NCBI GenBank assembly: GCA_964445115.1
Contig: CAYUJU010000008.1
Coordinates: 1 to 64,000, forward strand
Length of the DNA stretch: 64,000 nt
DNA from: CAIJXJ01 sp964445115
Lineage (GTDB): Bacteria; Pseudomonadota; Gammaproteobacteria; Burkholderiales; Methylophilaceae
Direction: 5' to 3'
Below, one piece after another: positions 24,146 to 33,276 of this stretch. The notes below the pieces were generated by a model that saw only the letters and a program-made list of their open reading frames with translations, made no database searches and was not told where the DNA came from. Every line of letters begins with the position of its first letter. Within the stretch, counting starts at the first letter, position 1. The translations under genes were made by a program, and so were the position numbers.

Positions 24146-26020
24146 CTAATGGATGGTGCTGGACACATGCACCGGAATCGCGTGACCGTGGTGCGCGTTC
24201 ACATCGCCCAGATACTCCTGCACCCAGATCTTCAATTCCTGCTTGACGGTCGCCTCGTCCTTGCCCGCTGCCGCATGGACCCATTTCAACAGCCCGTTGA
24301 CCCATGTCGCATCGGCATTGCGCGCCCGTGCGATGCGCAGCTTGGCATGAGGCGTCGGCAACGACTGCTCGTCATCTGCCAGCAACTCTTCGTACAACTT
24401 TTCCCCAGGACGTAGTCCGGTAAACACAATCTTGATTTCTTCTTCAGAGAAGCCGGAAAGGCGAATCATTTCCTGTGCCAGATGGGCGATGCGGATCGGA
24501 TCCCCCATGTCCAGCACGAAAATTTCGCCACCCTGCCCCATTAACCCGGCCTGCAGCACCAGTTGCGACGCCTCCGGGATGGACATGAAATAGCGCGTCA
24601 CCTCCGGATGCGTGACCGTCACCGGGCCGCCTTTGGCAATCTGTTCGCGGAATTTCGGAATCACGCTACCGGAAGATCCCAGCACGTTGCCGAAACGCAC
24701 CATCACGAAACGGGTGCCACTCGCTTCCTGCAATCCCTGGCACACCATCTCGGCCAGTCGCTTACTGGCCCCCATGACATTGGTAGGGTTCACCGCCTTG
24801 TCGGTAGAGATCAGTACCATCTTAGGCACTCCCGCCTGCTTGCAGGCAGCAGCCAACGTGTAGGTCCCGACCACGTTGTTGGCTAACGCCTCGCCTACGT
24901 TTTCCCATTCCATCAACGGCACATGCTTATATGCGGCTGCATGGAACACCACTGCTGGCTGGAAGCGATGCAGCACCCCAGCTACGCGACCAGCATTCTT
25001 GACATCCCCGATTACGCACGCAATTCGCTGCTGCGGAAACTGATCCCGGAACTCCTGCTCCATCTGGTACAAGGCGTACTCGTTCAATTCCATCAGCACC
25101 AGCAATTCTGGATGGAAGCGCGCCACTTGGCGACACAATTCGGAGCCGATAGACCCCCCTGCCCCTGTCACCATCACGACATGCCCACCGATCAGCTCAT
25201 TCAACCCCGCATCGTCGAGTTCGACCGGATCACGTCCGAGCAGATCCTCGACCTCCACCCGCCGAATCTGTGAGATGCTCACACGACCGCTGATCAGGTC
25301 ATCGAACGACGGAACCGTCAGCGTTTCAATCCCTGCCGCAGCACACAAGTCCAACACTCGCCGGCGCTCCTGATGGCTTGCTGAAGGCATTGCGATGATC
25401 GCGTGTGCCGCACCGCTACGCGCGCTCCATTCGGAAAGGTCATCGAACGGTCCCAATACCCTCACCCCGTGAATCTGGCGCTGGTGCAACTCCACTTGAT
25501 CATCCAGCATGCCGACGACTTGCCAGTCCGGGCTCCGCACAAACTCTTTCACCAGCATCGCCGCCGCTTCGCCTGCGCCAAGAATCAACACTGGCTTGCC
25601 CTGCGTCTGCATCAGGCCGTAAAGGCGATGCTCCTTCCATGCACGATAGGCAAACCGGCTGCCGCCCATGATGAGCACCAACAATAGCGGATCCAACACC
25701 AACACCGATCGCGGCACCTGCAGATGCAGCATACTGATTAAGGTCGCCACCGCCAAGGCAGCCACTCCGACGGCGGCCAGAATGCGTTTCAAGTCTGGAA
25801 TGCTGGCAAAACGCCAAACACCACGATACAACCCAAAGCGCCAAAACACCATCACTTGCAAGGGCAACACGAACTGCAGGCTGTTGAGCATCAAGGCAAG
25901 ATACTCTTCAGGCAGCGTAAAATTGAACCGTAGCAGATAGGCAAAAACCCAAGCGAGCACAACCGCTATCAGATCGTGCAGGATCGCCATCAGGATTCGA
26001 ATATTCGTAAGTTTCTTCAT
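24146..26020 (-). CDS. Membrane-bound nucleotide-sugar 4,6-dehydratase (WbpM/CapD/FlaA1 family)
   Basis: 624 aa. Four membrane helices in residues 1-130, a CoA-binding-like Rossmann region (VLILGAGEAAAMLVKEF, about 140-270) and a C-terminal SDR dehydratase (about 280-590) with VMVTGAGGSIGSELCRQ, FHAAAYKHVPLMEW and STDKAVNPTNVMGASKR. The Met in NVMGASK replaces the usual catalytic Tyr, as in WbpM. WbpM converts UDP-GlcNAc to its 4-keto-6-deoxy derivative on the way to QuiNAc/FucNAc. Its stop is 11 nt before galU, and its start overlaps the glycosyl-phosphate transferase gene by 4 nt. Confidence 0.9.
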   Translation of the reverse strand: MKKLTNIRILMAILHDLIAVVLAWVFAYLLRFNFTLPEEYLALMLNSLQFVLPLQVMVFWRFGLYRGVWRFASIPDLKRILAAVGVAALAVATLISMLHLQVPRSVLVLDPLLLVLIMGGSRFAYRAWKEHRLYGLMQTQGKPVLILGAGEAAAMLVKEFVRSPDWQVVGMLDDQVELHQRQIHGVRVLGPFDDLSEWSARSGAAHAIIAMPSASHQERRRVLDLCAAAGIETLTVPSFDDLISGRVSISQIRRVEVEDLLGRDPVELDDAGLNELIGGHVVMVTGAGGSIGSELCRQVARFHPELLVLMELNEYALYQMEQEFRDQFPQQRIACVIGDVKNAGRVAGVLHRFQPAVVFHAAAYKHVPLMEWENVGEALANNVVGTYTLAAACKQAGVPKMVLISTDKAVNPTNVMGASKRLAEMVCQGLQEASGTRFVMVRFGNVLGSSGSVIPKFREQIAKGGPVTVTHPEVTRYFMSIPEASQLVLQAGLMGQGGEIFVLDMGDPIRIAHLAQEMIRLSGFSEEEIKIVFTGLRPGEKLYEELLADDEQSLPTPHAKLRIARARNADATWVNGLLKWVHAAAGKDEATVKQELKIWVQEYLGDVNAHHGHAIPVHVSSTIH

Positions 26021-26997
26021 GGTTGAACGTGCTGAAAATCACACCACATACGGTGGATAACCATCATGGCCCGCAAGTATGCCAGTATCCAGCCGAGACC
26101 AAAAGCCGCTTGTAAGATAGTGGGCTGATTCAGCATCAGTACAGAGGTAAAGCCCACAGCCACCATCAGACCATACTCCACCAACGCGGTACGTCGATGC
26201 CCCCATCCCAACCGAACCAACTGCTGGTAAAAATGCTCCCTATGCGCCTGCCAGATTTTTTCACCCCGTAGCAAACGTCGAAGCAGAGTTACCGTTGCAT
26301 CTACCACAAATGGGGAAAACACCATCAAGGGAAACCATGCGGGCCACAATTCACGCTGCCATCCCATCAAGCCCAAGGCACCAGATAGAAATCCGAGTGG
26401 GATAGATCCTGAGTCTCCCATAAAAATTCGGGCTGGGCTGAAATTGAATTTCAAGAATGCCAAAGCGGACATCACCACGATCAAACAGGCGATCGAGAAT
26501 GACGTGTCGCCCGCCATCACGGCAGCAATCCCGTAAGCCCCAAACCCAAAAACAGCCATCCCTCCTGCCAGTCCATCGGAACCGTCCATGAAGTTATACA
26601 GATTGGTCATCCACACCATGGTGAATACGATTGCTGCCACGGCCACTAGGCTCAAGCTGGGCAATGCCACGCACCACACAAAGGCCCCCACTACCAAGAA
26701 GTGGGCCATAAAACGCAAACCCGCCGTCAACCCCTTCACATCATCGATAAAGGAGAGCATCACGAGCAAACAAACACCAGCGACCATTGGCGACATCCAT
26801 GATTGCCATGCAACCGCCCAACCAACCGCCAATCCAGCCATCAGGCCAACTCCACCCGTGCGAGGAACAGGTATCGCATGTAATGACCGCTCATTGGGGT
26901 GATCCACCACTCTTCTAAATACCTTGCTGGAGAGCAAGAGCATAATGCTCCCCCAAGCGACAATCAGCGGAACCAGTAGTATCAGAAACAATTTCAT
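26017..26997 (-). CDS. Undecaprenyl-phosphate sugar-1-phosphate transferase (MraY/WecA/WbpL family)
   Basis: 326 aa with about ten hydrophobic helices. Transfers a sugar-1-phosphate (probably QuiNAc or FucNAc, given its neighbours) to undecaprenyl phosphate, initiating O-unit assembly. Family motifs: FIDDVKGL (Mg/UDP site), NFMDGSDGLAGG, FSPARIFMGDSGS and a cytoplasmic loop HREHFYQQLVRLGW. Overlaps both neighbours by 4 nt, so the three genes form one translational unit. Confidence 0.92.
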   Translation of the reverse strand: MKLFLILLVPLIVAWGSIMLLLSSKVFRRVVDHPNERSLHAIPVPRTGGVGLMAGLAVGWAVAWQSWMSPMVAGVCLLVMLSFIDDVKGLTAGLRFMAHFLVVGAFVWCVALPSLSLVAVAAIVFTMVWMTNLYNFMDGSDGLAGGMAVFGFGAYGIAAVMAGDTSFSIACLIVVMSALAFLKFNFSPARIFMGDSGSIPLGFLSGALGLMGWQRELWPAWFPLMVFSPFVVDATVTLLRRLLRGEKIWQAHREHFYQQLVRLGWGHRRTALVEYGLMVAVGFTSVLMLNQPTILQAAFGLGWILAYLRAMMVIHRMWCDFQHVQP

Positions 26998-27929
26998 CGG
27001 GGATTAGCTTTACGATACCAATTCACAGTCTCCTTCACCCCCTCATCCAGACTATACGGAGGGCGCCATTCCAGATCTCGGATGAAGTCCCTGTTGTCTA
27101 CTTGCAAAGATCCAACCAACCGGTCAACTTCTGCCGATTTCCCCGATAACATCCCTAACCAACGCAAGACATTCATCGGCAGCGACCATAAGTTAGCCCT
27201 CTTGCCAAACGCGGCTGCGATCTTACGAATCAAGTCTGGCGTTGAAACATCTTCACCATCGGACAACAGGTAAGTCTTACCCGCACACTCAGGCCGCAAA
27301 ATGGCCTGTAAGATGGCATCCACCAAATTACCCAAGAAAATCATGCTCCGTTGGTTGTGAACCATCGCAAATGGCAACGGCACCCCCCAATCCACCCAGT
27401 GCATAAGCCGCAAGAAATTCGCCCTGACCTCTGGGCCATAGACCAAAGGAGGCCGCAAGATCACAACTTCCATTTCGGATTTCGTGGCCAATTTGAGCAA
27501 GCCTTGCTCCGCCTCCCATTTCGAGGACGCATAGGGATCACAAGGTGATGGAATTTCCATTCCAGTGAACCGCCCTGATTCACCATTCACCTTGACACTA
27601 CTCAGATAAACAAATCGCCGCACACCAGCCTCTGATGCTTGACGCGCGAGATTGAGCGTCGCATAGGTATTTGTCTGGCGATATGCTTGCAGTGGGTCTT
27701 CACTGGCATCATCCATCACATGCACCCTTGCCGCCAGATGGACAACAACCGCACAACCGATGACATGTGGATACCAGTTCGTGTCGCTCCCCATTTCCCC
27801 TATTGCGACTTCATTGAGATCGCGGCTTGATCGAACGATACGTTTCACGTCATACCCATCAGCGACTAGCCGATCGCATAATGCACGGCCGACGAAACCC
27901 TGCGCCCCCGTCACCAGAACCGTCAGCAT
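26994..27929 (-). CDS. NAD-dependent epimerase/4-ketoreductase (WbpV-like SDR)
   Basis: 311 aa extended SDR. NAD motif VTGAQGFVGRAL at the N-terminus, HLAARVHVM, and the catalytic Tyr-x3-Lys in YASSKWEAE. In Pseudomonas serotype O6 a WbpV-WbpL-WbpM trio makes and transfers UDP-QuiNAc; the identical order here supports a 4-ketoreductase acting on the WbpM-like product. Epimerase activity remains possible. A 106-nt gap separates it from the preceding glycosyltransferase gene. Confidence 0.85.
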   Translation of the reverse strand: MLTVLVTGAQGFVGRALCDRLVADGYDVKRIVRSSRDLNEVAIGEMGSDTNWYPHVIGCAVVVHLAARVHVMDDASEDPLQAYRQTNTYATLNLARQASEAGVRRFVYLSSVKVNGESGRFTGMEIPSPCDPYASSKWEAEQGLLKLATKSEMEVVILRPPLVYGPEVRANFLRLMHWVDWGVPLPFAMVHNQRSMIFLGNLVDAILQAILRPECAGKTYLLSDGEDVSTPDLIRKIAAAFGKRANLWSLPMNVLRWLGMLSGKSAEVDRLVGSLQVDNRDFIRDLEWRPPYSLDEGVKETVNWYRKANPR

Positions 27930-28035
27930 TTCACTTCCTCGAGAAAAAATTTACCCTTATTGGCACGCAGGGTCCTTCCAAAAGCCGCTGGCAAGGCGTT
28001 CAAAAAGCAGGGCTTAATCTCGTCAATCTTATCCA

Positions 28036-29214
28036 TTAGAATCGCCGCTGCATCTGAAGATGCGCTTTCGCAAGCACTTGGTATTCGTCCAATAAAAGTT
28101 GATTGACCGAATCGCTGTCGTAAAGCTTCAAGGCACGTGTGTGTGCTTGCATCCCTAACTGCTGACGGAAAGTCGAATCATCTACCAGCTGAGCCAATGC
28201 ATCCGTCAATGCCTCGACATTTTTTGCTGGGACCAAAAGGCCAGTTTCCCCATGCGCGATGGCGTCGCGGAGACCTACGATATCCGTACCTACAGCAGGC
28301 AACCCCACGGCGGCGGCTTCAATCACAACATTACCGAATCCTTCACGGTAACTAGGCAAGCAAAAAATGTCGGCGCCAACCAAATATGCTTCTGGATGAT
28401 CGGTATACCCCACCATGTATATGGATTCATCTTGTTCAATCAATTCAATTACTTCTGGTGGCAGTGGGTCTCGTTCCGGCTCTTGAGGCCCCACCAAAAC
28501 AAGCTTTAGGTTCGCATATCGCATACGCAATGCCCGGTGCGCATGCACCAACTCGACCACGCCCTTATCTCGCACAAGGCGTCCAACAAACACGATCACA
28601 ACCGCATCATCGCGAATATCCAAACGCTCACGCATATTCTGGAAGGATTTTTGTACGATTTCCCGATCAAAACGTCTGACATTCACACCGGCAAGTGACC
28701 CACTCCCAATCACAGCAATCTTGTCCGACCGACAAACTCCCATACTTACAAGAAAGTTTCGTTGCGAAGGGCTGTCCGCAAAGTTCAGGGTATTCAGTCG
28801 CGCTGTTACCCAATCCGCGGCTTTGGCCAAGACTCTCACCACTCCACGCAACTCCACCCAAGGCTGTCCCGTAAAAGTGTGCATTCTGATAGGAACATTC
28901 GCCAACCACCCAGCCATAGCACACAACAAGCCGGCTTTGGGTGTCGTGGAGTGCACGATGTCATAGCGAGCGTGTCTGAAATGTCGATATAAATGCCACA
29001 ATGCCCGAATATCTCGCAGGGGCGAAATCGTTCTTGCCATGTCTATCATGCAAAACCTGGCCGATGTACTCTGAAGCAGTGCATCCTTCTCTGGCCCGTC
29101 ACTTGAAATGAGGGTCACATCATGACCTGAGGCCACCGTAGCCTGAATCTGCGATCGCAAATGATGATGTAGAAAGAATGGCACCGTTGCCGAGCGGCAA
29201 ATCCTTAGCTTCAA
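28036..29214 (-). CDS. Family 4 glycosyltransferase
   Basis: 392 aa from a TTG at 29214 that overlaps the AsnB-like gene's stop as TTGA, with a GGGGG ribosome site 8 nt upstream; the frame also extends upstream to 29418 within that gene without homology. GT-B fold: N-half with HHHLRSQIQATVASGHDVTLISSD, hinge VIGSGSLAGVNVRRF, and C-half with FVGRLVRDKGV and the nucleotide-sugar E-x7-E region PSYREGFGNVVIEAAAVG. Probable retaining cytoplasmic transferase adding a sugar to the O-unit. Acceptor and donor unknown. Confidence 0.88.
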   Translation of the reverse strand: MKLRICRSATVPFFLHHHLRSQIQATVASGHDVTLISSDGPEKDALLQSTSARFCMIDMARTISPLRDIRALWHLYRHFRHARYDIVHSTTPKAGLLCAMAGWLANVPIRMHTFTGQPWVELRGVVRVLAKAADWVTARLNTLNFADSPSQRNFLVSMGVCRSDKIAVIGSGSLAGVNVRRFDREIVQKSFQNMRERLDIRDDAVVIVFVGRLVRDKGVVELVHAHRALRMRYANLKLVLVGPQEPERDPLPPEVIELIEQDESIYMVGYTDHPEAYLVGADIFCLPSYREGFGNVVIEAAAVGLPAVGTDIVGLRDAIAHGETGLLVPAKNVEALTDALAQLVDDSTFRQQLGMQAHTRALKLYDSDSVNQLLLDEYQVLAKAHLQMQRRF

Positions 29215-31124
29215 GCCAATGCCCCCTGAGATCTGGCATAGCGAAGCCACGACTGAAACATCAGTATGTTCCAAATCCCGTGCTGCCAGTCCCGCCTTCC
29301 ACTCAAATGCTCCTCCCACATTTGGCGAACCCACTCGACTTCGAGAAAACCATCCTCGGAAATTTGACTTTGCTCGAGCAATTCTTCTGCCCACTGACGC
29401 AAGGGCCCACGAAGCCATTCCCCTACGGGGATGCTAAAACCCTTCTTATCGGACGAGATCAAGTCCGAAGGAAAATATTTGGCCTGCACTGCCCTGAGCA
29501 CACGCTTTCCTTGGCGCCGACGCATTTTCATCTCGATCGGCAAAGACATTGCAAACTCAACAATACGATGATCCAGTAATGGCACACGAGACTCAAGACT
29601 CACGGCCATGGAGGAACGATCGACCTTGACGAGAATGTCGTCTGGCAAGTATTCGACCAAATCCGCAAACATCATTCGAGATAGTGGATCCATCTTCATG
29701 GGTGCGCGGTGTGGAGCACGCCCATCCATTGCGACATATTGAAATTTTCGTTGCGACATCATGTAGCGATGCAACATCTCTATGCTGGATGCTTCAAACG
29801 CTTGGCTCATTTTCGTCAATTGGTCACCCCAATTAATCGGCATCACGCGTTCTGACCATGACACAGTCTTGCGAAGCCCTTGCCCCAGCCAAGACCTACC
29901 TCTTCCGGGCAGCCAAGCAGTCTTTTGCCAAATATCCCTACATCTAAAATAATGCTGATATCCACCGAAGAGTTCATCTCCCCCATCCCCCGATAAGGAT
30001 ACAGTTACGCCTTGACGGGCGAAGGATGAGACCAGATAAGTCGGAATCTGGGATGAATCCGCAAAAGGCTCGTCGTACATCTCGGTGATATCAGGAATCA
30101 CCGAAATCAACTCCGCCGCGTCAATCATTTTTTCGTGATGCGAAGTGCCCAAATAATCAGCCATCCTCTTCGCCTCAACAGCCTCACTTAATTGACTACC
30201 CTTCACACCAATCGTGAACGTATTGACCGGGACAGAACTCAGCGACTGCATGATGGCCACCACAGTGGAAGAGTCGACACCTCCTGAAAGGAAGGCACCA
30301 ACAGGCACATCCGCGACCAATTGATCTTGAACAGACTGGCGAATCAAGCGGTCAAGCGTATCGACCGCATCGTCAAAACTTCCATGAAATGGCTGCGTCT
30401 GCGCCTTTTCGGCTAACTCACTCGGATTCCAATACTCTCTTTCTGCCCACTCATGAGTGCCTCCTTGAGCGAGCGTGACGCGCAGGAAAGTCCCAGGCCT
30501 GATTTTCCAAACCGATTTAAAAATGGAGCATGGCGCTGGAACATACCCTCGATCCAGGTAGTACCTAAGCGCATCCTGATTAACCTCACCTCGCCATCCC
30601 GGGATCTGGAACAAAGCTTTGAGTTCAGATGCAAAGGCAAAATGATGTCCAACCTGCCCAAAATAAAGTGGCTTTTCCCCGAGCCGATCTCGTGCCAATG
30701 AAAGCTCTCGAGATTCACGATCCCAAAGGGCAAATGCAAACATGCCCACAAAGCGGCTCAAGGCCTCCTCGAGCCCCCAATGGGCGATGGCTTCCAACAT
30801 GACCTCCGTGTCGGAGTGTCCGACCCAATCCACACCCCCATTGGCCGTCTCAAGCATCACACGAATCACATGGTGATTATAGATTTCACCATTAAAAACA
30901 ATGTCGAACCTGCCACAGTGTGAGGTCATCGGCTGACTTCCGGACGAGGAAAGATCGACGATCGATAATCGACGATGCCCCAAGGCAATACCTTGAGATT
31001 TGTCCGTCCAAAGCCCTTGACCATCAGGCCCTCGGTGCCTCAAAACGTTTGTCATCGCCTGGACCACCCCCCCCAGGTCGAAATCAACTGGTTTTGCCAA
31101 CCACAATCCGGCTATTCCGCACAT
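29211..31124 (-). CDS. Asparagine synthase-like glutamine amidotransferase (AsnB family)
   Basis: 637 aa from the ATG at 31124, which places the nucleophile Cys at residue 2 (MCGIAGLW) after Met removal; the longer frame from 31163 would abolish this. N-terminal class-II glutaminase (RHRGPDG, VFNGEIYN), C-terminal synthase with pyrophosphate loop FLSGGVDSS. In O-antigen loci such enzymes usually amidate sugar uronic acids or similar rather than make free asparagine (established for some loci; inferred here). An 8-G run lies at codons 17-20. Overlaps the upstream glycosyltransferase by 13 nt. Confidence 0.9.
   Translation of the reverse strand: MCGIAGLWLAKPVDFDLGGVVQAMTNVLRHRGPDGQGLWTDKSQGIALGHRRLSIVDLSSSGSQPMTSHCGRFDIVFNGEIYNHHVIRVMLETANGGVDWVGHSDTEVMLEAIAHWGLEEALSRFVGMFAFALWDRESRELSLARDRLGEKPLYFGQVGHHFAFASELKALFQIPGWRGEVNQDALRYYLDRGYVPAPCSIFKSVWKIRPGTFLRVTLAQGGTHEWAEREYWNPSELAEKAQTQPFHGSFDDAVDTLDRLIRQSVQDQLVADVPVGAFLSGGVDSSTVVAIMQSLSSVPVNTFTIGVKGSQLSEAVEAKRMADYLGTSHHEKMIDAAELISVIPDITEMYDEPFADSSQIPTYLVSSFARQGVTVSLSGDGGDELFGGYQHYFRCRDIWQKTAWLPGRGRSWLGQGLRKTVSWSERVMPINWGDQLTKMSQAFEASSIEMLHRYMMSQRKFQYVAMDGRAPHRAPMKMDPLSRMMFADLVEYLPDDILVKVDRSSMAVSLESRVPLLDHRIVEFAMSLPIEMKMRRRQGKRVLRAVQAKYFPSDLISSDKKGFSIPVGEWLRGPLRQWAEELLEQSQISEDGFLEVEWVRQMWEEHLSGRRDWQHGIWNILMFQSWLRYARSQGALA
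31067..31074 (-). repeat. G8 tract inside the AsnB-like gene
   Basis: Eight consecutive C on the + strand (G on the coding strand), encoding L-G-G-V at residues 17-20. Slippage by one base would stop translation early. Confidence 0.9.
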
Positions 31125-32008
31125 GAAGAAACTCGATCCCCCTTTGAAACCGCAACCCAGCACTTCTGCCAGTCTTGACGGGCACGATCAGTCAAATCTG
31201 CAAAACGCCGTTGCTCCAAATACTCTGTCATGTGAAATGCGCATGCCAAGACTTCCAGAAAAGCTTTGGCCATCGTAGCCCCGACTCCCCGGATCATTTG
31301 CAACACCCTGGCATTCTTCAGGCACCACATAACCTGAACCTGAGTCAGGTAATACCTAGATGTCAGCCTCTTCTTCAACGTCGTTCTTTCATATCGATAC
31401 CCGAGAAGCACTTCCGGCAAACATGCAAACTGACTATTTTCGTGAGCACGGACTAGCAATTCCTGGTCTTGCGCTCGACGCATTCTTTGATCATATCGAT
31501 ATTTTCTGAACCAACTTGTTTTCCCCATCCAGGTTGGATGGGGGATTCCTATCCCATGCCAAGGGGTCCGACATAGCTCAGAATGCGTCTGCCCAACCTT
31601 GAAAGTGCCAAGAGGAAGTCCACATCCAGCGAATGCAACAGCATTTGTGCCTAGCAAATCGATTTCGGGGTGTTCTTGTAGGAACTCGATTTGGCGATGC
31701 AGTCTTTCAGGATATGCCACGTCGTCTGCATCCATTCTCGCAAACAAACCACCCTGTGAAAGGTCAATCGCCTGATTCAATCGCGCAGCAAGCCCAAGGT
31801 TGCGACCATCAGCAATCAGGCAGATCCTCACATCACGGTATGTCCTGATAATCTCAACCGTATCATCCGTTGAGCCATCGTCAATAACGATCAATTCCCA
31901 ATGAGGATATGTCTGCCACAGGACAGAGTTCAATGCCTCTCGGACCGTCCCACTGGCATTGAACACAGCCATGCCGATGGAAACAGTCGGCTTTACCTGA
32001 TCAGACAT
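31112..32008 (-). CDS. Family 2 glycosyltransferase
   Basis: 298 aa from the ATG at 32008; the frame from 32074 overlaps the previous gene. GT-A fold: PTVSIGMAVFNASGTVREAL at the N-terminus, VIDDGSTDDT, and the DxD-like ARMDADDVAYPERL. Inverting transferase, cytoplasmic. A basic C-terminal region (YLEQRRFADLTDRARQDWQK) may lie against the membrane. Acceptor and donor cannot be told. Confidence 0.88.
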   Translation of the reverse strand: MSDQVKPTVSIGMAVFNASGTVREALNSVLWQTYPHWELIVIDDGSTDDTVEIIRTYRDVRICLIADGRNLGLAARLNQAIDLSQGGLFARMDADDVAYPERLHRQIEFLQEHPEIDLLGTNAVAFAGCGLPLGTFKVGQTHSELCRTPWHGIGIPHPTWMGKTSWFRKYRYDQRMRRAQDQELLVRAHENSQFACLPEVLLGYRYERTTLKKRLTSRYYLTQVQVMWCLKNARVLQMIRGVGATMAKAFLEVLACAFHMTEYLEQRRFADLTDRARQDWQKCWVAVSKGDRVSSCAE

Positions 32009-32015
32009 TGTCCCG

Positions 32016-33233
32016 CTAGCTTTCCAAGTAAAACAGTCGACCCGGCCAACCTCTGGCGCGATATGTCGCTTCACCGCTCAAACGCCAACTTATCTCGTGA
32101 AGAAACCTGCGCGCCGCACGTGGACCACGCCTTTTCCCCAAAAAAATCCTGAACGGAGTCACAAGCAACTCTTTAACCAGCACGGCCCACTCAGGAACAG
32201 AATGTTCACTCAATACCGTATTAAAGCTCTCCCAATCGACCGGCGCTGATGATGACCTAGAGGGCATACTCTCAAAAACCTTTCTAAATCTGGCTTCATA
32301 TGTATGCTCCATACGCGTCCTGAGATTTGCCTTTAAAACCATACGATCTCGGAGCGAGGGGTTGTTCAACAAAAAATGTATTTTGTCAGCAAGGTCCTTT
32401 ATTCCATGAAAGACTTCAACTTCCGCACCGGGCGTGTAGTAGCTAGCTAAATCTTCTGCTGGCTCTGTCAAAAGAAGTCCGCCTGCTCCTGGAACCTCAA
32501 AAACGCGGGCTTTAATTTGTCGACTTCGATATGGCATCAAGCCGCGAAACTGCCACCCGGAGTCTCCGAAGTTAAGGCTTATTAAAGACTCACGAAACAC
32601 CCGAGATAGTTCGGATGCCGAAATCGGACCTCTGGGCCATCCATACCCAAAGCACTCAACCACAATGCCTCGCCGCCGCAACCCCTCAATCCATCTAGGA
32701 CGATTCCCATAAGCGGATCCGACAAAGCTGACCAGATACTGACAGTCCGGAGCCGCAAGTGGTTCAGCCAACGAAGCAGTCGAGGCTGCCCATTGTGACA
32801 GCAGGAAATTCCTATGCCCTTCTGCAGAGGCTTTTTCAAACGCATCGCGAGATGTCGTCACCCACAAATCGAAGTGAGGGGCGTAGAACCGGGAGAATTG
32901 CTCATACTTCCAAGAATCATCCGTTCCCCAACTGACGAGTCGTGCACCTGTCTTGCGTATTTCTTCCAGCGTCTCGATCCAAATTTCATAGGTCGTTAAA
33001 ACAAAGAAGACAAGGTCTGGCTCACAAGCTTCCACTTTCTTTAGCAGGGCTGTGTTGAGTTCTGCAAAATTTGTATAGGCCTGCCGATTGAATGATTCGA
33101 AAAATTCAACTTCCAAGCCAATCCCTGCCAAGGCAGGCAAAAAATTGGAAAATTCATAGCCCTGACCGCGTGATGGATCGCCGTAATTATGTTCCCCAAA
33201 AACGCAGAGAATCTTGCCCTGAGATCCATTCAT
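32016..33233 (-). CDS. CgeB-like glycosyltransferase (GT-B fold)
   Basis: 405 aa from the ATG at 33233 (MNGSQGKILCVFGEHNYGD); a TTG at 33290 that overlaps wzy is an alternative. GT-B features: N-half VFGEHNYGDPSRGQGYEFSN..., central VSFVGSAYGNRPRWIEGL, and C-half KARVFEVPGAGGLLLTEPAEDL followed by YYTPGAEVEVF, the pattern of CgeB/glycosyltransferase family-1 proteins of spore coats and surface glycan loci. Role: addition of one sugar to the repeat unit (inferred). Confidence 0.78.
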   Translation of the reverse strand: MNGSQGKILCVFGEHNYGDPSRGQGYEFSNFLPALAGIGLEVEFFESFNRQAYTNFAELNTALLKKVEACEPDLVFFVLTTYEIWIETLEEIRKTGARLVSWGTDDSWKYEQFSRFYAPHFDLWVTTSRDAFEKASAEGHRNFLLSQWAASTASLAEPLAAPDCQYLVSFVGSAYGNRPRWIEGLRRRGIVVECFGYGWPRGPISASELSRVFRESLISLNFGDSGWQFRGLMPYRSRQIKARVFEVPGAGGLLLTEPAEDLASYYTPGAEVEVFHGIKDLADKIHFLLNNPSLRDRMVLKANLRTRMEHTYEARFRKVFESMPSRSSSAPVDWESFNTVLSEHSVPEWAVLVKELLVTPFRIFLGKRRGPRAARRFLHEISWRLSGEATYRARGWPGRLFYLES

Positions 33234-33276
33234 AAATTGTTCGACATCCGGAACATTCAAGCGGTTATCAGACTGT

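Noticed and set aside
29211..31124. Exosortase/PEP-CTERM-type amidotransferase cluster
   Set aside because: The AsnB-like gene would fit, but no exosortase or other EPS genes of that system are present; neighbours are O-antigen genes.
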